Assembly (NCBI GenBank): GCA_022571615.1
Contig: JACZXM010000172.1
Location: forward strand, 1 to 6,654
Origin: Acidobacteriota bacterium
GTDB lineage: Bacteria > Acidobacteriota > UBA890 > WLXD01
Direction of reading: 5' to 3'
Length of the DNA stretch: 6,654 nt
Below the pieces are notes generated by a model. It was not told the origin of the DNA. It saw only the letters and a list, made by a program, of their open reading frames with translations, and did no database searches. The translations under genes were made by a program, and so were the position numbers. Shown here piece after piece: positions 1 through 6,219 of this stretch (its first letter is position 1; each line of letters starts with the position of its first letter).

Positions 1-273
1 GACGTTGACCTCGTCGTAGTAGCTGTTGGGCACGTCGAGCTCGCGGAACGCGGCGGCCAGGTGGTGCACCACGTCCACCCCACGGGTAACGCGATCGACC
101 ACCTCGGTATCGGTGACGCTGCCGATGACGACCTCGGCTCCCCACTGCTGCAACTCGTCGGTCTTGAGTCCCTCCTTGGTGTCGAGGGCGATCACGGCGT
201 GACCGTCGCTCAGCAGGCGCTTGACCAGCGCCTTGCCGGTGAATCCGGTGCCTCCGGTTACGAGCACTCTCAT
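1..273 (-). CDS. NAD(P)-dependent epimerase/dehydratase (extended SDR), N-terminal part, cut by window edge
   Basis: The first 91 codons of a sugar-nucleotide epimerase/dehydratase-like protein; the rest lies beyond position 1. Translating from the ATG at 273 gives a Rossmann N-terminus starting MRVLVTGGTGFTG, with the glycine-rich dinucleotide loop GGTGFTG at residues 7-13. An acidic residue, D31, closes the second beta strand and fits NAD-type ribose binding. The stretch HHLAAAFRE at residues 70-78, followed by the start of a YxxVN-type segment, is typical of extended SDRs acting on nucleotide sugars or related substrates. The YxxxK catalytic motif would lie outside the window, so the substrate cannot be told. 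The gene follows the glycosyltransferase on the same strand after a 56-bp gap, probably in the same operon. No clear Shine-Dalgarno precedes the ATG; the start was chosen because the Rossmann fold begins immediately after it. Confidence 0.85.
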   Translation of the reverse strand, partial: MRVLVTGGTGFTGKALVKRLLSDGHAVIALDTKEGLKTDELQQWGAEVVIGSVTDTEVVDRVTRGVDVVHHLAAAFRELDVPNSYYDEVNV

Positions 274-329
274 GGCATCAGCTTGCAGGATACGCGGGTT
301 GAACCGGCCGCGGTGAGCTCATCACACCT

Positions 330-1568
330 TCACCACGCACTGCGAAGGACCGTGCGATAGATCTCGAGCAGCCGGCCAGCCGAGGCATCCCAGCTGAACT
401 GTGCCTGCACCCGCGCCCGCCCGCGCCGCCCGAGCTCCTCACAGCGTGCCGGATCTGGGCTCAGAGTTTCGAGCTGATCGACCAGCGACATCGCCGATCC
501 GGGGGAAGCATAGCAGCCCGAATCGCCCAGGATCTCCCGGTTGTTGGGCGTGTCGAAGCAGACCACCGGGAGCCCCGCGGCCATGTAGTTGAGCACCTTT
601 CCGCTGGCCTCGCCGCTGTCGGAGACCTTGGGCTCGATGGCGATCGCTCCGAGACCGAGGTACTCGCCGATACGCTCGAACGGCACCCGCTCGGCGAGCG
701 TGCAGCAAGCCGACAACTCGTGCTGCCGTAGGAACGCGGCGGTCTGCTCGGTCGGGTAGCCGACGAGTAGGAAATGGAGCCCGAGTCCGCGCTGCGCCGA
801 GCTCAGGATGACCTCGTGGAGCGTGGAGAGCCCCTTTACCGGCAACAGCGAACCCGTGTACACAACGATGGGAACCCCATCGGGAAGCCCCAACTGCCGC
901 CTCAGGTTGGCGCTCCCGTCGGCGGCAGGCGGCATCGCGTCGACGCCGTCGGCCACCAGGTGCAACCGTTCGGCGGCGATTCCGAAGCGGGCGCGCGTGA
1001 TCTCCAGGCTCGAGCGCGAGGAGCAGGCGATCGCTGCCGGCCGCCGGTCGATGAAACGCTCAACGCGCTCGAACAATGTCCGCAGCATCCCGTCGCGCTG
1101 GAAGTAGCCGTACTCCTGTAGCTCTCCCACCAGGCTGCCCTGCATGTCGAAGATCACCGGTGTTCGGCGCCAGAACATCGTCGTGCTCGCGGCCCAGCCG
1201 ATCAGGGCTCCCTCGTGTAGGTGTGCGTGAACAATGTCGGGCCGCCAGCGACGCAGCTGGCCGCACACGCGGGCCAATAGCAGTGCGTCAGCCACATACT
1301 TGAGCGGCGCCGGGCCCGCATCCACCTGGGTATAGCCGGAGACGCGGAGGCTGCGCACGGTCTCGACGCCATCGGTCTCGCGGCCGTGATGATAGGTGCA
1401 TAGTCGGCACTGGATCCCGCGCCGGGTGAGCGCGTGGATCAACCCGCGGATGCGGATGTGGCACCCACGATCGGAGAAAAACGGCGTCGGACCGATGTGC
1501 AACACGCGCATCGGGCGTTGCCCTGCTGCCGTCGCCAACGAGGCGACGTCGCCGCCAGCATCGCTCAT
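330..1568 (-). CDS. GT4-type glycosyltransferase (GT-B fold)
   Basis: A 412-residue glycosyltransferase predicted to move a sugar from a nucleotide-sugar donor onto a growing glycan or other acceptor at the cytoplasmic face of the membrane. The N-terminal acceptor domain opens at residue 20 with RVLHIGPTPFF and includes DIVHAHLHEG near 111-120. The donor domain includes VVYTGSLLPVKG (235-246), HFLLVG (265-270) and KVLNYMAAGLPVV (324-336), the nucleotide-sugar pocket of GT4-like enzymes. The second glutamate of the usual EX7E motif is asparagine here (N327), a variant I believe also occurs in some relatives. The start at 1568 was chosen because its ATG overlaps the stop of the upstream GlpD-like gene as ATGA. 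Met20 (codon at 1509-1511) is an alternative and sits exactly where the fold begins. A longer open frame upstream to 1985 is a shadow of the GlpD-like gene. Donor and acceptor cannot be read from the sequence; neighbouring rfbB suggests a dTDP-sugar-linked glycan. Confidence 0.9.
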   Translation of the reverse strand: MSDAGGDVASLATAAGQRPMRVLHIGPTPFFSDRGCHIRIRGLIHALTRRGIQCRLCTYHHGRETDGVETVRSLRVSGYTQVDAGPAPLKYVADALLLARVCGQLRRWRPDIVHAHLHEGALIGWAASTTMFWRRTPVIFDMQGSLVGELQEYGYFQRDGMLRTLFERVERFIDRRPAAIACSSRSSLEITRARFGIAAERLHLVADGVDAMPPAADGSANLRRQLGLPDGVPIVVYTGSLLPVKGLSTLHEVILSSAQRGLGLHFLLVGYPTEQTAAFLRQHELSACCTLAERVPFERIGEYLGLGAIAIEPKVSDSGEASGKVLNYMAAGLPVVCFDTPNNREILGDSGCYASPGSAMSLVDQLETLSPDPARCEELGRRGRARVQAQFSWDASAGRLLEIYRTVLRSAW

Positions 1569-3232
1569 GCGGCAAACCGAGCGGCGACGCGCTCGATCTC
1601 CTCGTTCCGGCGCTCCGTGTCCCATCCCAGCTCGCCACCCATGATCTCGGCCGCGCGGCGGAGCGCTTCTGTCCCGGGATCGCCCAGAGTGCCGAGGCCG
1701 GTGCGGCGAAACACGAAGTCCTCCAGGTGCACCGCCATCTCGTGGCGCGTCGCCCAGATCGCCTCCAGCGCCAGGGTGTCGCGGTCCGAAGCCAGCGGCT
1801 CGATGAGCTCGGGCACCTCCTGGGCCAGTGCGACTACCGAGTCGGCCGCGGCGCCGTAGGCGGTGATCAAATGATTGACTTGCTGCGCTGACAATAGGTC
1901 GCGATACTGCTCGTAGCGCTCGGCGCGGAAGCGGTCCAGGTCGACGATCTCGCCCGCCGGCAAGGCAAGCTTGCGGGTACGACATGGTGACAAATCATCG
2001 CCAAGCTTGCGGCTCACCAGATCGAGCGTGCGCTCGGCGAGCAGCCGCGCGGTGGTGTACTTGGCGCCGAACACCGACAGCAGTCCCGGCACTCCATCGA
2101 CGGCCTCGTGATCCACGACCTGGTAGTCGCCGGTGCCCTGATAGACCTCGGGATCGATATCCGCCTGTACCAACGGGTATAGCCCAGCGTACGAGTACAA
2201 GACGTCGTCGGGCGAGAGCGTCTGCGGACCGAGGGCGGCGTTGACGTCGTCGATCAGCTCCGCAACGTCGGCAGCCGTGGCGCCAACCGCATCCAGATCG
2301 CCCTCGTACGGGCCGTACGTGGTGCCGATCAGCGATTTGCCGCGCCATGGAATGATGAACACGTGCCGGCCGCCACGATGGATGACCGCTTGGTTGCGCC
2401 GTTGCGTCGGCAGCGCCACCGCGTGGCCCGCGGTCAACGGCCGGGTGACGATGTGGGCGCCCTTGGAAAAACCGGTAACAATCCCGCTGAGCGTCCTGCC
2501 ACCGAGTTGTTCGTTCAGCTGCCGGATCCACGGGCCGGCAGCGTTGAGGATCAGCCGGCCGCGAACCGTGAGGCGGTGCCCGCTCAGGCGATCCGTGGCC
2601 TGCACACCGACCACCCGGCCTTGCTCGAGCAAGAACCGGTCTGAAACCACGTAGTTGGCCACGCAAGCCCCCTTGCGGGCTGCGCCGTCGATGAATGCCA
2701 GCGTCACCCGTTCCGAGCTGTGCATGTGGCTCTCGTAAAACAGCCGCCCGCCGGTCAGACCCGATGCCCGGACCCCTGGAATCACGTTGCGCACCTCCGC
2801 CGCGGTCAGCGACCGCCCGGAAGGTACCCTCTTGCCCCGATCCCGAACATGACGGTTCTGGCCCAGACAGAGTGTCTCGTAGGCCAACATCCCCGCACTC
2901 AGCAATGCCCGGCCACGGCTGAGTCCGCGGTAGGTCGGAACCACGAACGGCACGTAGCGAGTCTGGTGAGGAACCAGGTTCTGGAAGTACATGCGCTCGA
3001 GAGCCGACTCACGCACCTTGCCGAACGCGAGGTTCTGCAGATACCGCAACCCGCCATGCAGGAGCTTGGAGGAGGCCGCCGATGTGGCGGCGCCGAAGTC
3101 GCCCTTATCGATCAGTGCGGTGACCAGCCCGCGGTCCGCAGCATCGAACGCCAACGCGGCGCCGGTGATGCCGCCGCCGATGATGACCACGTCGAACCGC
3201 CGCTGCTCCAGCTCCGTTGGTTGGCGCTTCAT
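1565..3232 (-). CDS. GlpD-like FAD-dependent oxidoreductase (glycerol-3-phosphate dehydrogenase family)
   Basis: A 555-residue flavoprotein with the layout of aerobic glycerol-3-phosphate dehydrogenase, which oxidises glycerol-3-phosphate to dihydroxyacetone phosphate and passes electrons to quinone. Visible are the FAD-binding GGGITG loop (19-24) with D42 as ribose acid, the family block SSKLLHGGLRYL (54-65), GAHIV with H260, IIPWRGKSLIGTT (293-305), FGAKYTTAR (388-396), and a C-terminal cap domain from about 415. Compared with E. coli GlpD as I remember it (R54, Y55, H232, R317, R332, K354), R63, Y64, H260 and K391 are kept. The R317 position is Y352 (AGLYPL instead of SGVRPL) and the R332 position is G368. 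The IGTTD aspartate is also replaced (Y306). The true substrate may therefore differ from glycerol-3-phosphate, so no gene symbol is given. The ATG at 3232 overlaps the rfbB stop, and the stop overlaps the glycosyltransferase start, placing it inside a sugar operon. It is slightly longer than E. coli GlpD, which has about 500 residues. Confidence 0.87.
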   Translation of the reverse strand: MKRQPTELEQRRFDVVIIGGGITGAALAFDAADRGLVTALIDKGDFGAATSAASSKLLHGGLRYLQNLAFGKVRESALERMYFQNLVPHQTRYVPFVVPTYRGLSRGRALLSAGMLAYETLCLGQNRHVRDRGKRVPSGRSLTAAEVRNVIPGVRASGLTGGRLFYESHMHSSERVTLAFIDGAARKGACVANYVVSDRFLLEQGRVVGVQATDRLSGHRLTVRGRLILNAAGPWIRQLNEQLGGRTLSGIVTGFSKGAHIVTRPLTAGHAVALPTQRRNQAVIHRGGRHVFIIPWRGKSLIGTTYGPYEGDLDAVGATAADVAELIDDVNAALGPQTLSPDDVLYSYAGLYPLVQADIDPEVYQGTGDYQVVDHEAVDGVPGLLSVFGAKYTTARLLAERTLDLVSRKLGDDLSPCRTRKLALPAGEIVDLDRFRAERYEQYRDLLSAQQVNHLITAYGAAADSVVALAQEVPELIEPLASDRDTLALEAIWATRHEMAVHLEDFVFRRTGLGTLGDPGTEALRRAAEIMGGELGWDTERRNEEIERVAARFAA

Positions 3233-4338
3233 GTCTCGTACTGCGGGGCAACCCAGTCGCGATAGCTCCCGTCCATGACCGCCCGCCACCAAGCCTCGTT
3301 GTCCAGGTACCAGCGCAGCGTCGCTGCCAGCCCCTCCCGAAAGCTCCAGGCCGGCTCGAACCCGAGCTCGCCCGCGAGCTTCGAGTCGTCGATCGCGTAC
3401 CGCTGGTCGTGACCCGGTCGGTCGGTCACGAAGGTGATCTGGTCGCGGCAACTGCCCCCGGTCGCCGGGGCGGCCTGGGGGAAGCGGCTGCGTAGCTCTG
3501 GGTCGGCGCCGAATTCGGCATCGACCAGCTCGCACAGCGCCTCCACGAGCTCCAGGTTCCGCCACTCGTTGCCGCCACCGATGTTGTACGTCTCGCCGGG
3601 CCGGCCTCCCTCGAGGACTGCTGCGATCCCGGCGCAATGGTCGTCCACGTGCAGCCAGTCGCGCACGTTGGAGCCGTCGCCGTAGACCGGCAGCGGCTTG
3701 CCCTCTAGCAAATGCACCATCATCAACGGGATCAGCTTCTCCGGAAACTGATACGGACCGTAGTTGTTCGAGCAATTACTCGTTGTCACCTGCAGCCCGT
3801 AGGTGTGGTGGTAGGCGCGTACCAGATGATCCGATCCCGCCTTGCTCGCGGCGTACGGGGAATTGGGCCGATAGAGCGTGCTCTCGGTGAACGCCGGATC
3901 CTCTGGCCCCAAGCTTCCGTATACCTCGTCGGTGGAGACATGGTGAAACCGATGCGTCGGCGGCACATCCTCGCCGTCGAGCCAGACCGAACGGGCCGCC
4001 TGCAGCAGGCTCAGCGTACCGAGCACATTGGAGCGTACGAACGCCTCCGGGCCGTGGATCGACCGATCCACGTGGGACTCGGCGGCAAAGTGCACGATCG
4101 TGTCGAGTCGCTCCTGCTGGAGCAGCGCGACGACTCGCTCGGTCTCGTTGATGTCGGCATGTACGAAGCGGAATTCGTCGAGTAATTCGAGTGCCTCGAG
4201 GCTTCGTCGATTCCCGGCATAGGTCAGCGCATCCAGCACCACCACGCGATCGTGTGGATGCCGGCGCAGCCAATCGTGCGTGAAGTTGGCGCCAATGAAG
4301 CCGGCGCCGCCGGTGATCAGAAGTCTGCGTGAAGCCAT
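3229..4338 (-). CDS. rfbB: dTDP-glucose 4,6-dehydratase
   Basis: RmlB/RfbB converts dTDP-glucose to dTDP-4-keto-6-deoxyglucose, the branch point to dTDP-rhamnose and other 6-deoxy sugars, in the cytoplasm. The 369-residue length matches the family (about 350-360). Diagnostic features are the NAD loop GGAGFIG (10-16), HFAAESHVDRSI (83-94), the catalytic STDEVYG block with T136, D137 and E138, the YxxxK pair Y162/K166, CSNNYGPYQFPEKLIP (189-204), RDWLHVDDH (226-234), NIGGGNE (252-258) and RPGHDQRYAID (307-317). All expected catalytic residues are present. A GTG at 4344 would add two residues; I chose the ATG at 4338 because the fold begins right after it, and neither start has a clear Shine-Dalgarno. 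It is the first gene of the leftward operon, and its TGA overlaps the GlpD-like start by 4 bases. The partner genes rfbA, rfbC and rfbD are not in the window, so the final sugar is unknown. Confidence 0.96.
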   Translation of the reverse strand: MASRRLLITGGAGFIGANFTHDWLRRHPHDRVVVLDALTYAGNRRSLEALELLDEFRFVHADINETERVVALLQQERLDTIVHFAAESHVDRSIHGPEAFVRSNVLGTLSLLQAARSVWLDGEDVPPTHRFHHVSTDEVYGSLGPEDPAFTESTLYRPNSPYAASKAGSDHLVRAYHHTYGLQVTTSNCSNNYGPYQFPEKLIPLMMVHLLEGKPLPVYGDGSNVRDWLHVDDHCAGIAAVLEGGRPGETYNIGGGNEWRNLELVEALCELVDAEFGADPELRSRFPQAAPATGGSCRDQITFVTDRPGHDQRYAIDDSKLAGELGFEPAWSFREGLAATLRWYLDNEAWWRAVMDGSYRDWVAPQYET

Positions 4339-4455
4339 GGCCACGTGCGGGCCCGCGCGCGGGGCGGATAGTAGGGTGACTGCTGCAAAGCAACCGCGTG
4401 TTTGAACTCTCCCCGATCGTACCAGTTGCGCCAGCCCGCGAGGGCGCCGCGCCTT

Positions 4456-4478
4456 TGTCCGGGACAGCCGGTGTCCCG
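4456..4478. promoter_or_regulatory. Overlapping TGTCC/GGACA palindromes, possible operator
   Basis: A perfect 7-bp inverted repeat, CGGGACA and TGTCCCG, flanks a 5-bp centre (4460-4478). A further half site, TGTCC at 4456-4460, forms a second overlapping palindrome with GGACA at 4462-4466 around a single central G. Three alternating half sites in 23 bp midway between divergent promoters fit a transcription-factor operator. There is no U-tract, so it is not an ordinary terminator. No regulator gene is in the window, and such short repeats can arise by chance in GC-rich DNA. Confidence 0.25.
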
Positions 4479-4493
4479 CCTACCAATGGCCTC

Positions 4494-4520
4494 TTGAGAT
4501 GTTTATTCTTCTTTTAGGAT
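4494..4520 (+). promoter_or_regulatory. Weak sigma-70-like promoter candidate for the PKD lipoprotein gene
   Basis: TTGAGA (4494-4499, five of six to TTGACA) is followed after 15 bp by TAGGAT (4515-4520, four of six to TATAAT) in the AT-richer part of the intergenic region, 60 bp before the chosen start. An alternative pair, TTGTCA (4535-4540) and GATACT (4555-4560), has a 14-bp spacer. Both spacers are short of the ideal 17 bp, so this is only a candidate. Confidence 0.22.
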
Positions 4521-4579
4521 GTCTGCGGGGCGAGTTGTCATTCTATTAGTCACTGATACTCTGCTTGGGATATCTACAG

Positions 4580-6097
4580 ATGTCATATCGCCTCAAGACG
4601 CTTTGGGCTCGCGCGGCTACTCGCCTCCGCCCTGCTGCGCTCGGCGCGCTCTTGCTGTTGGTCGGCATCGCCTCCGGCGGCTGCAATGAGAGCGACAGCC
4701 CGACCGAGCCGAAGTTAGTCCCCCAGCTCGGGCAGTCGCTGTCAGCCTCGGCCTCGTCTCTACCGGCCGAAGGCACCGAGGTGGAGATCGGTGTCGGCGA
4801 CGCACTTGTCGACCCGGCCGACGTCGTCTTGGAGCTCAGCTACACCCCCGCGCCGGCGATCACCGACACACCGATACGCATCCAGATCAAGGCCACGCGC
4901 AAGGACTCCGGCAAGCGGGTTGCCGGGCGGCTGAAGGTAGAGTTCGGTGACGGCAGAATGACCGCCGTCAAGGACTTCGACGGTCGCGCTGAGGTCGAGC
5001 ACACCTACAAAGAGGTGTCCGTCTTCGAGCTCACCGCCACCGTCACCGAGGCCAAAGGGGTCGCCACCAGCAAGGTCTTCAGGATCAAGATCATCGGCGA
5101 GGTCAGAACAACGCTGAGCCTGAGCGCCGACGCCACCGAAGTTCCGGCGCGAGAACCGGCCGGATTCAAGGTCGAGGTCGGGCGCAGCGACGGCACCCGG
5201 AGCAGCGGCTTAGTTACGATCGACTGGGGCGACGGTCGGAGCACTACGCTCGCGGCCATCGGCAAGTCCAGGACCGAGCACACTTATCGCGAACCGGGCA
5301 GTTACAAGGTGCTCGCCGAGGTTGTCGACGAGGGCGGCAGGAGCGTCAAGAACGCGGTCCGCGTGCGCGTCCTGGACCGAATCCGAGTGAGCAGCACCCT
5401 GAGCGCCGACAGCACGACGCCCGGGGTGGAGCAGACGGTCGCGTACACGTTCACGGTCACTCGCAGCGACGGCAAGCCCGCATCGGGAACCGCTGCGGTG
5501 ACTTTCGGCGATGGCGCCACCGCGTCGGTCACCGTGAGCAAGAGTACGGCCGGTTTCGAGCACGCGTTCGCCGCTGAAGACACCTACACCACGAGCGTGA
5601 TCTTCGATGACGGGAGCAGCCGCACGGTGACCGCCAGCGTGCGCATCGACGTGAGCGCCGAGAGCAGCGGCGACGCCATCGACGCCAACAGCCTGAAGTG
5701 GCTGCACCCCAACGCCTCCGACTGGAAGATCAGCTCCACGGTGACCAGTGTATCGGTCACCTCCTCCCTGATCTGCATCAGGCACACCAAGGCGGGTGGT
5801 TGGCCGGTGCGCGATGGCCTCGAAGGCAACCCGTGGATCGTCGCCAAGGTCGGCGGCACCTGGTATGCCGCCAACTACGAATGGCTGCGCTCCGGTCAGG
5901 TCTGCAAGGGCCTCGGCGTTCCCAGCGACTACCCCAACATCGCCAAGGCCCTCGGCCCCCACATCAAGATCCCCCCGCTCAGCAGCTGGGTCCCGAAATC
6001 AGGCGAGACCGTCTACCTTTTCGTCACCACACTCGCCCGCGCCGGCGTGCGCTCGAGCGACGAGCGCTCCAACATCGTCAAGGTGATCTGGCCATAG
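4580..6097 (+). CDS. Probable lipoprotein with three PKD-type repeats and a distinct C-terminal domain
   Basis: A 505-residue exported protein of unknown function. The N-terminus has several arginines and lysines, a hydrophobic stretch LGALLLLVGIA (21-31) and then SGGC, with C35 as the likely lipidated cysteine. This lipobox is atypical, with Ser-Gly-Gly before Cys. After a Ser/Pro/Glu-rich linker come three beta-sandwich repeats of the PKD type, about 85-172, 176-266 and 271-359. Each has an [FW]GDG turn (122-125, 216-219, 309-312) followed by an EHT[YF]-like strand (140-143, 233-236, 327-330, the last being EHAF). The final 135 residues are different: Trp- and Gly-rich, with C399 and C442, blocks GNPWIVAKVGG and YEWLRSGQ, and a DERSNIVKVIWP end. 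Such PKD folds usually serve as binding or spacer modules outside the cell. The ATG at 4580 was chosen over a TTG at 4565; GGGA lies 9 bases upstream. The next gene reads the same way after about 120 bp. Confidence 0.85.
   Translation: MSYRLKTLWARAATRLRPAALGALLLLVGIASGGCNESDSPTEPKLVPQLGQSLSASASSLPAEGTEVEIGVGDALVDPADVVLELSYTPAPAITDTPIRIQIKATRKDSGKRVAGRLKVEFGDGRMTAVKDFDGRAEVEHTYKEVSVFELTATVTEAKGVATSKVFRIKIIGEVRTTLSLSADATEVPAREPAGFKVEVGRSDGTRSSGLVTIDWGDGRSTTLAAIGKSRTEHTYREPGSYKVLAEVVDEGGRSVKNAVRVRVLDRIRVSSTLSADSTTPGVEQTVAYTFTVTRSDGKPASGTAAVTFGDGATASVTVSKSTAGFEHAFAAEDTYTTSVIFDDGSSRTVTASVRIDVSAESSGDAIDANSLKWLHPNASDWKISSTVTSVSVTSSLICIRHTKAGGWPVRDGLEGNPWIVAKVGGTWYAANYEWLRSGQVCKGLGVPSDYPNIAKALGPHIKIPPLSSWVPKSGETVYLFVTTLARAGVRSSDERSNIVKVIWP
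4832..5656 (+). repeat. Three tandem PKD-type repeats within the lipoprotein gene
   Basis: Three units of about 90 codons, with approximate borders 4832-5095, 5105-5377 and 5390-5656. Shared positions are an R[SK]D element, an [FW]GDG turn about 15 residues later, EHT[YF] about 18 residues after that, and a terminal RVRV or RIDV-type strand. Units 2 and 3 are closest to each other: both begin with an LSAD-x-T motif and carry RSDG. Unit 1 has KDSG instead. The DNA has diverged, so this is an old protein-level duplication and not a recent DNA repeat. Confidence 0.75.
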
Positions 6098-6219
6098 AAC
6101 TGGCTCAGCCGGAGGAAATGGGGCTCAACGTCCGACCGTTCGGTCTGTCGCTTCGCCTTCGCCAGAGGGGTATCGTTTCCATGCCCCGCATCCCTGACGC
6201 ACCAATTGTGAGGCTCGCC

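Larger units (their letters stand above)
4339..4579. other. Divergent intergenic region between rfbB and the PKD lipoprotein gene
   Basis: About 240 bp separating two genes that read away from each other, so it should hold promoters for both. The rfbB-proximal part is very GC-rich and includes the 10-bp palindrome GCGGGCCCGC at 4347-4356. The part from about 4490 to 4560 is clearly AT-richer, as expected for a promoter of the rightward gene. On the minus strand TTGCTT (4388-4393) and TACTAT (4368-4373) resemble -35 and -10 boxes for rfbB, but the 14-bp spacing is short. No convincing coding frame, riboswitch or terminator is visible. Confidence 0.7.

Noticed and set aside
1569..1985. In-frame upstream extension of the glycosyltransferase frame by 139 codons
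   Set aside because: It lies wholly inside the GlpD-like gene in another frame, is Arg/Gly-rich and low in complexity as GC-rich shadows are, and the ATGA overlap gives a better start.
3233..3775. In-frame upstream extension of the GlpD-like frame by 181 codons
   Set aside because: It overlaps the well-supported rfbB gene and has no recognisable domain; the flavoprotein fold begins just after the ATG at 3232.
3712..4185. 157-residue plus-strand open frame antisense to rfbB
   Set aside because: rfbB has every family motif in the opposite strand; the antisense frame has no recognisable domain.
4347..4356. Perfect 10-bp palindrome GCGGGCCCGC as an operator
   Set aside because: Built only of G and C next to other GC-rich runs, so it is likely chance in this composition.
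5210..5962. 250-residue open frame antisense to the PKD lipoprotein gene
   Set aside because: It is complementary to a coherent repeat-containing protein and shows only Gly/Ala/Val/Arg-rich composition with no motif; it is a GC-driven shadow.
6118..6120. ATG at 6118 as start of the BNR-like gene, in frame and preceded by GGAGG
   Set aside because: The spacing of GGAGG to the ATG is only 2 bases and it would place over 45 residues before the signal-peptide core; 6220 or 6181 fit better.
6134..6145. Small hairpin GACCG-TT-CGGTC between the lipoprotein and BNR genes, as a terminator
   Set aside because: The stem is only 4-5 bp and no T-tract follows.
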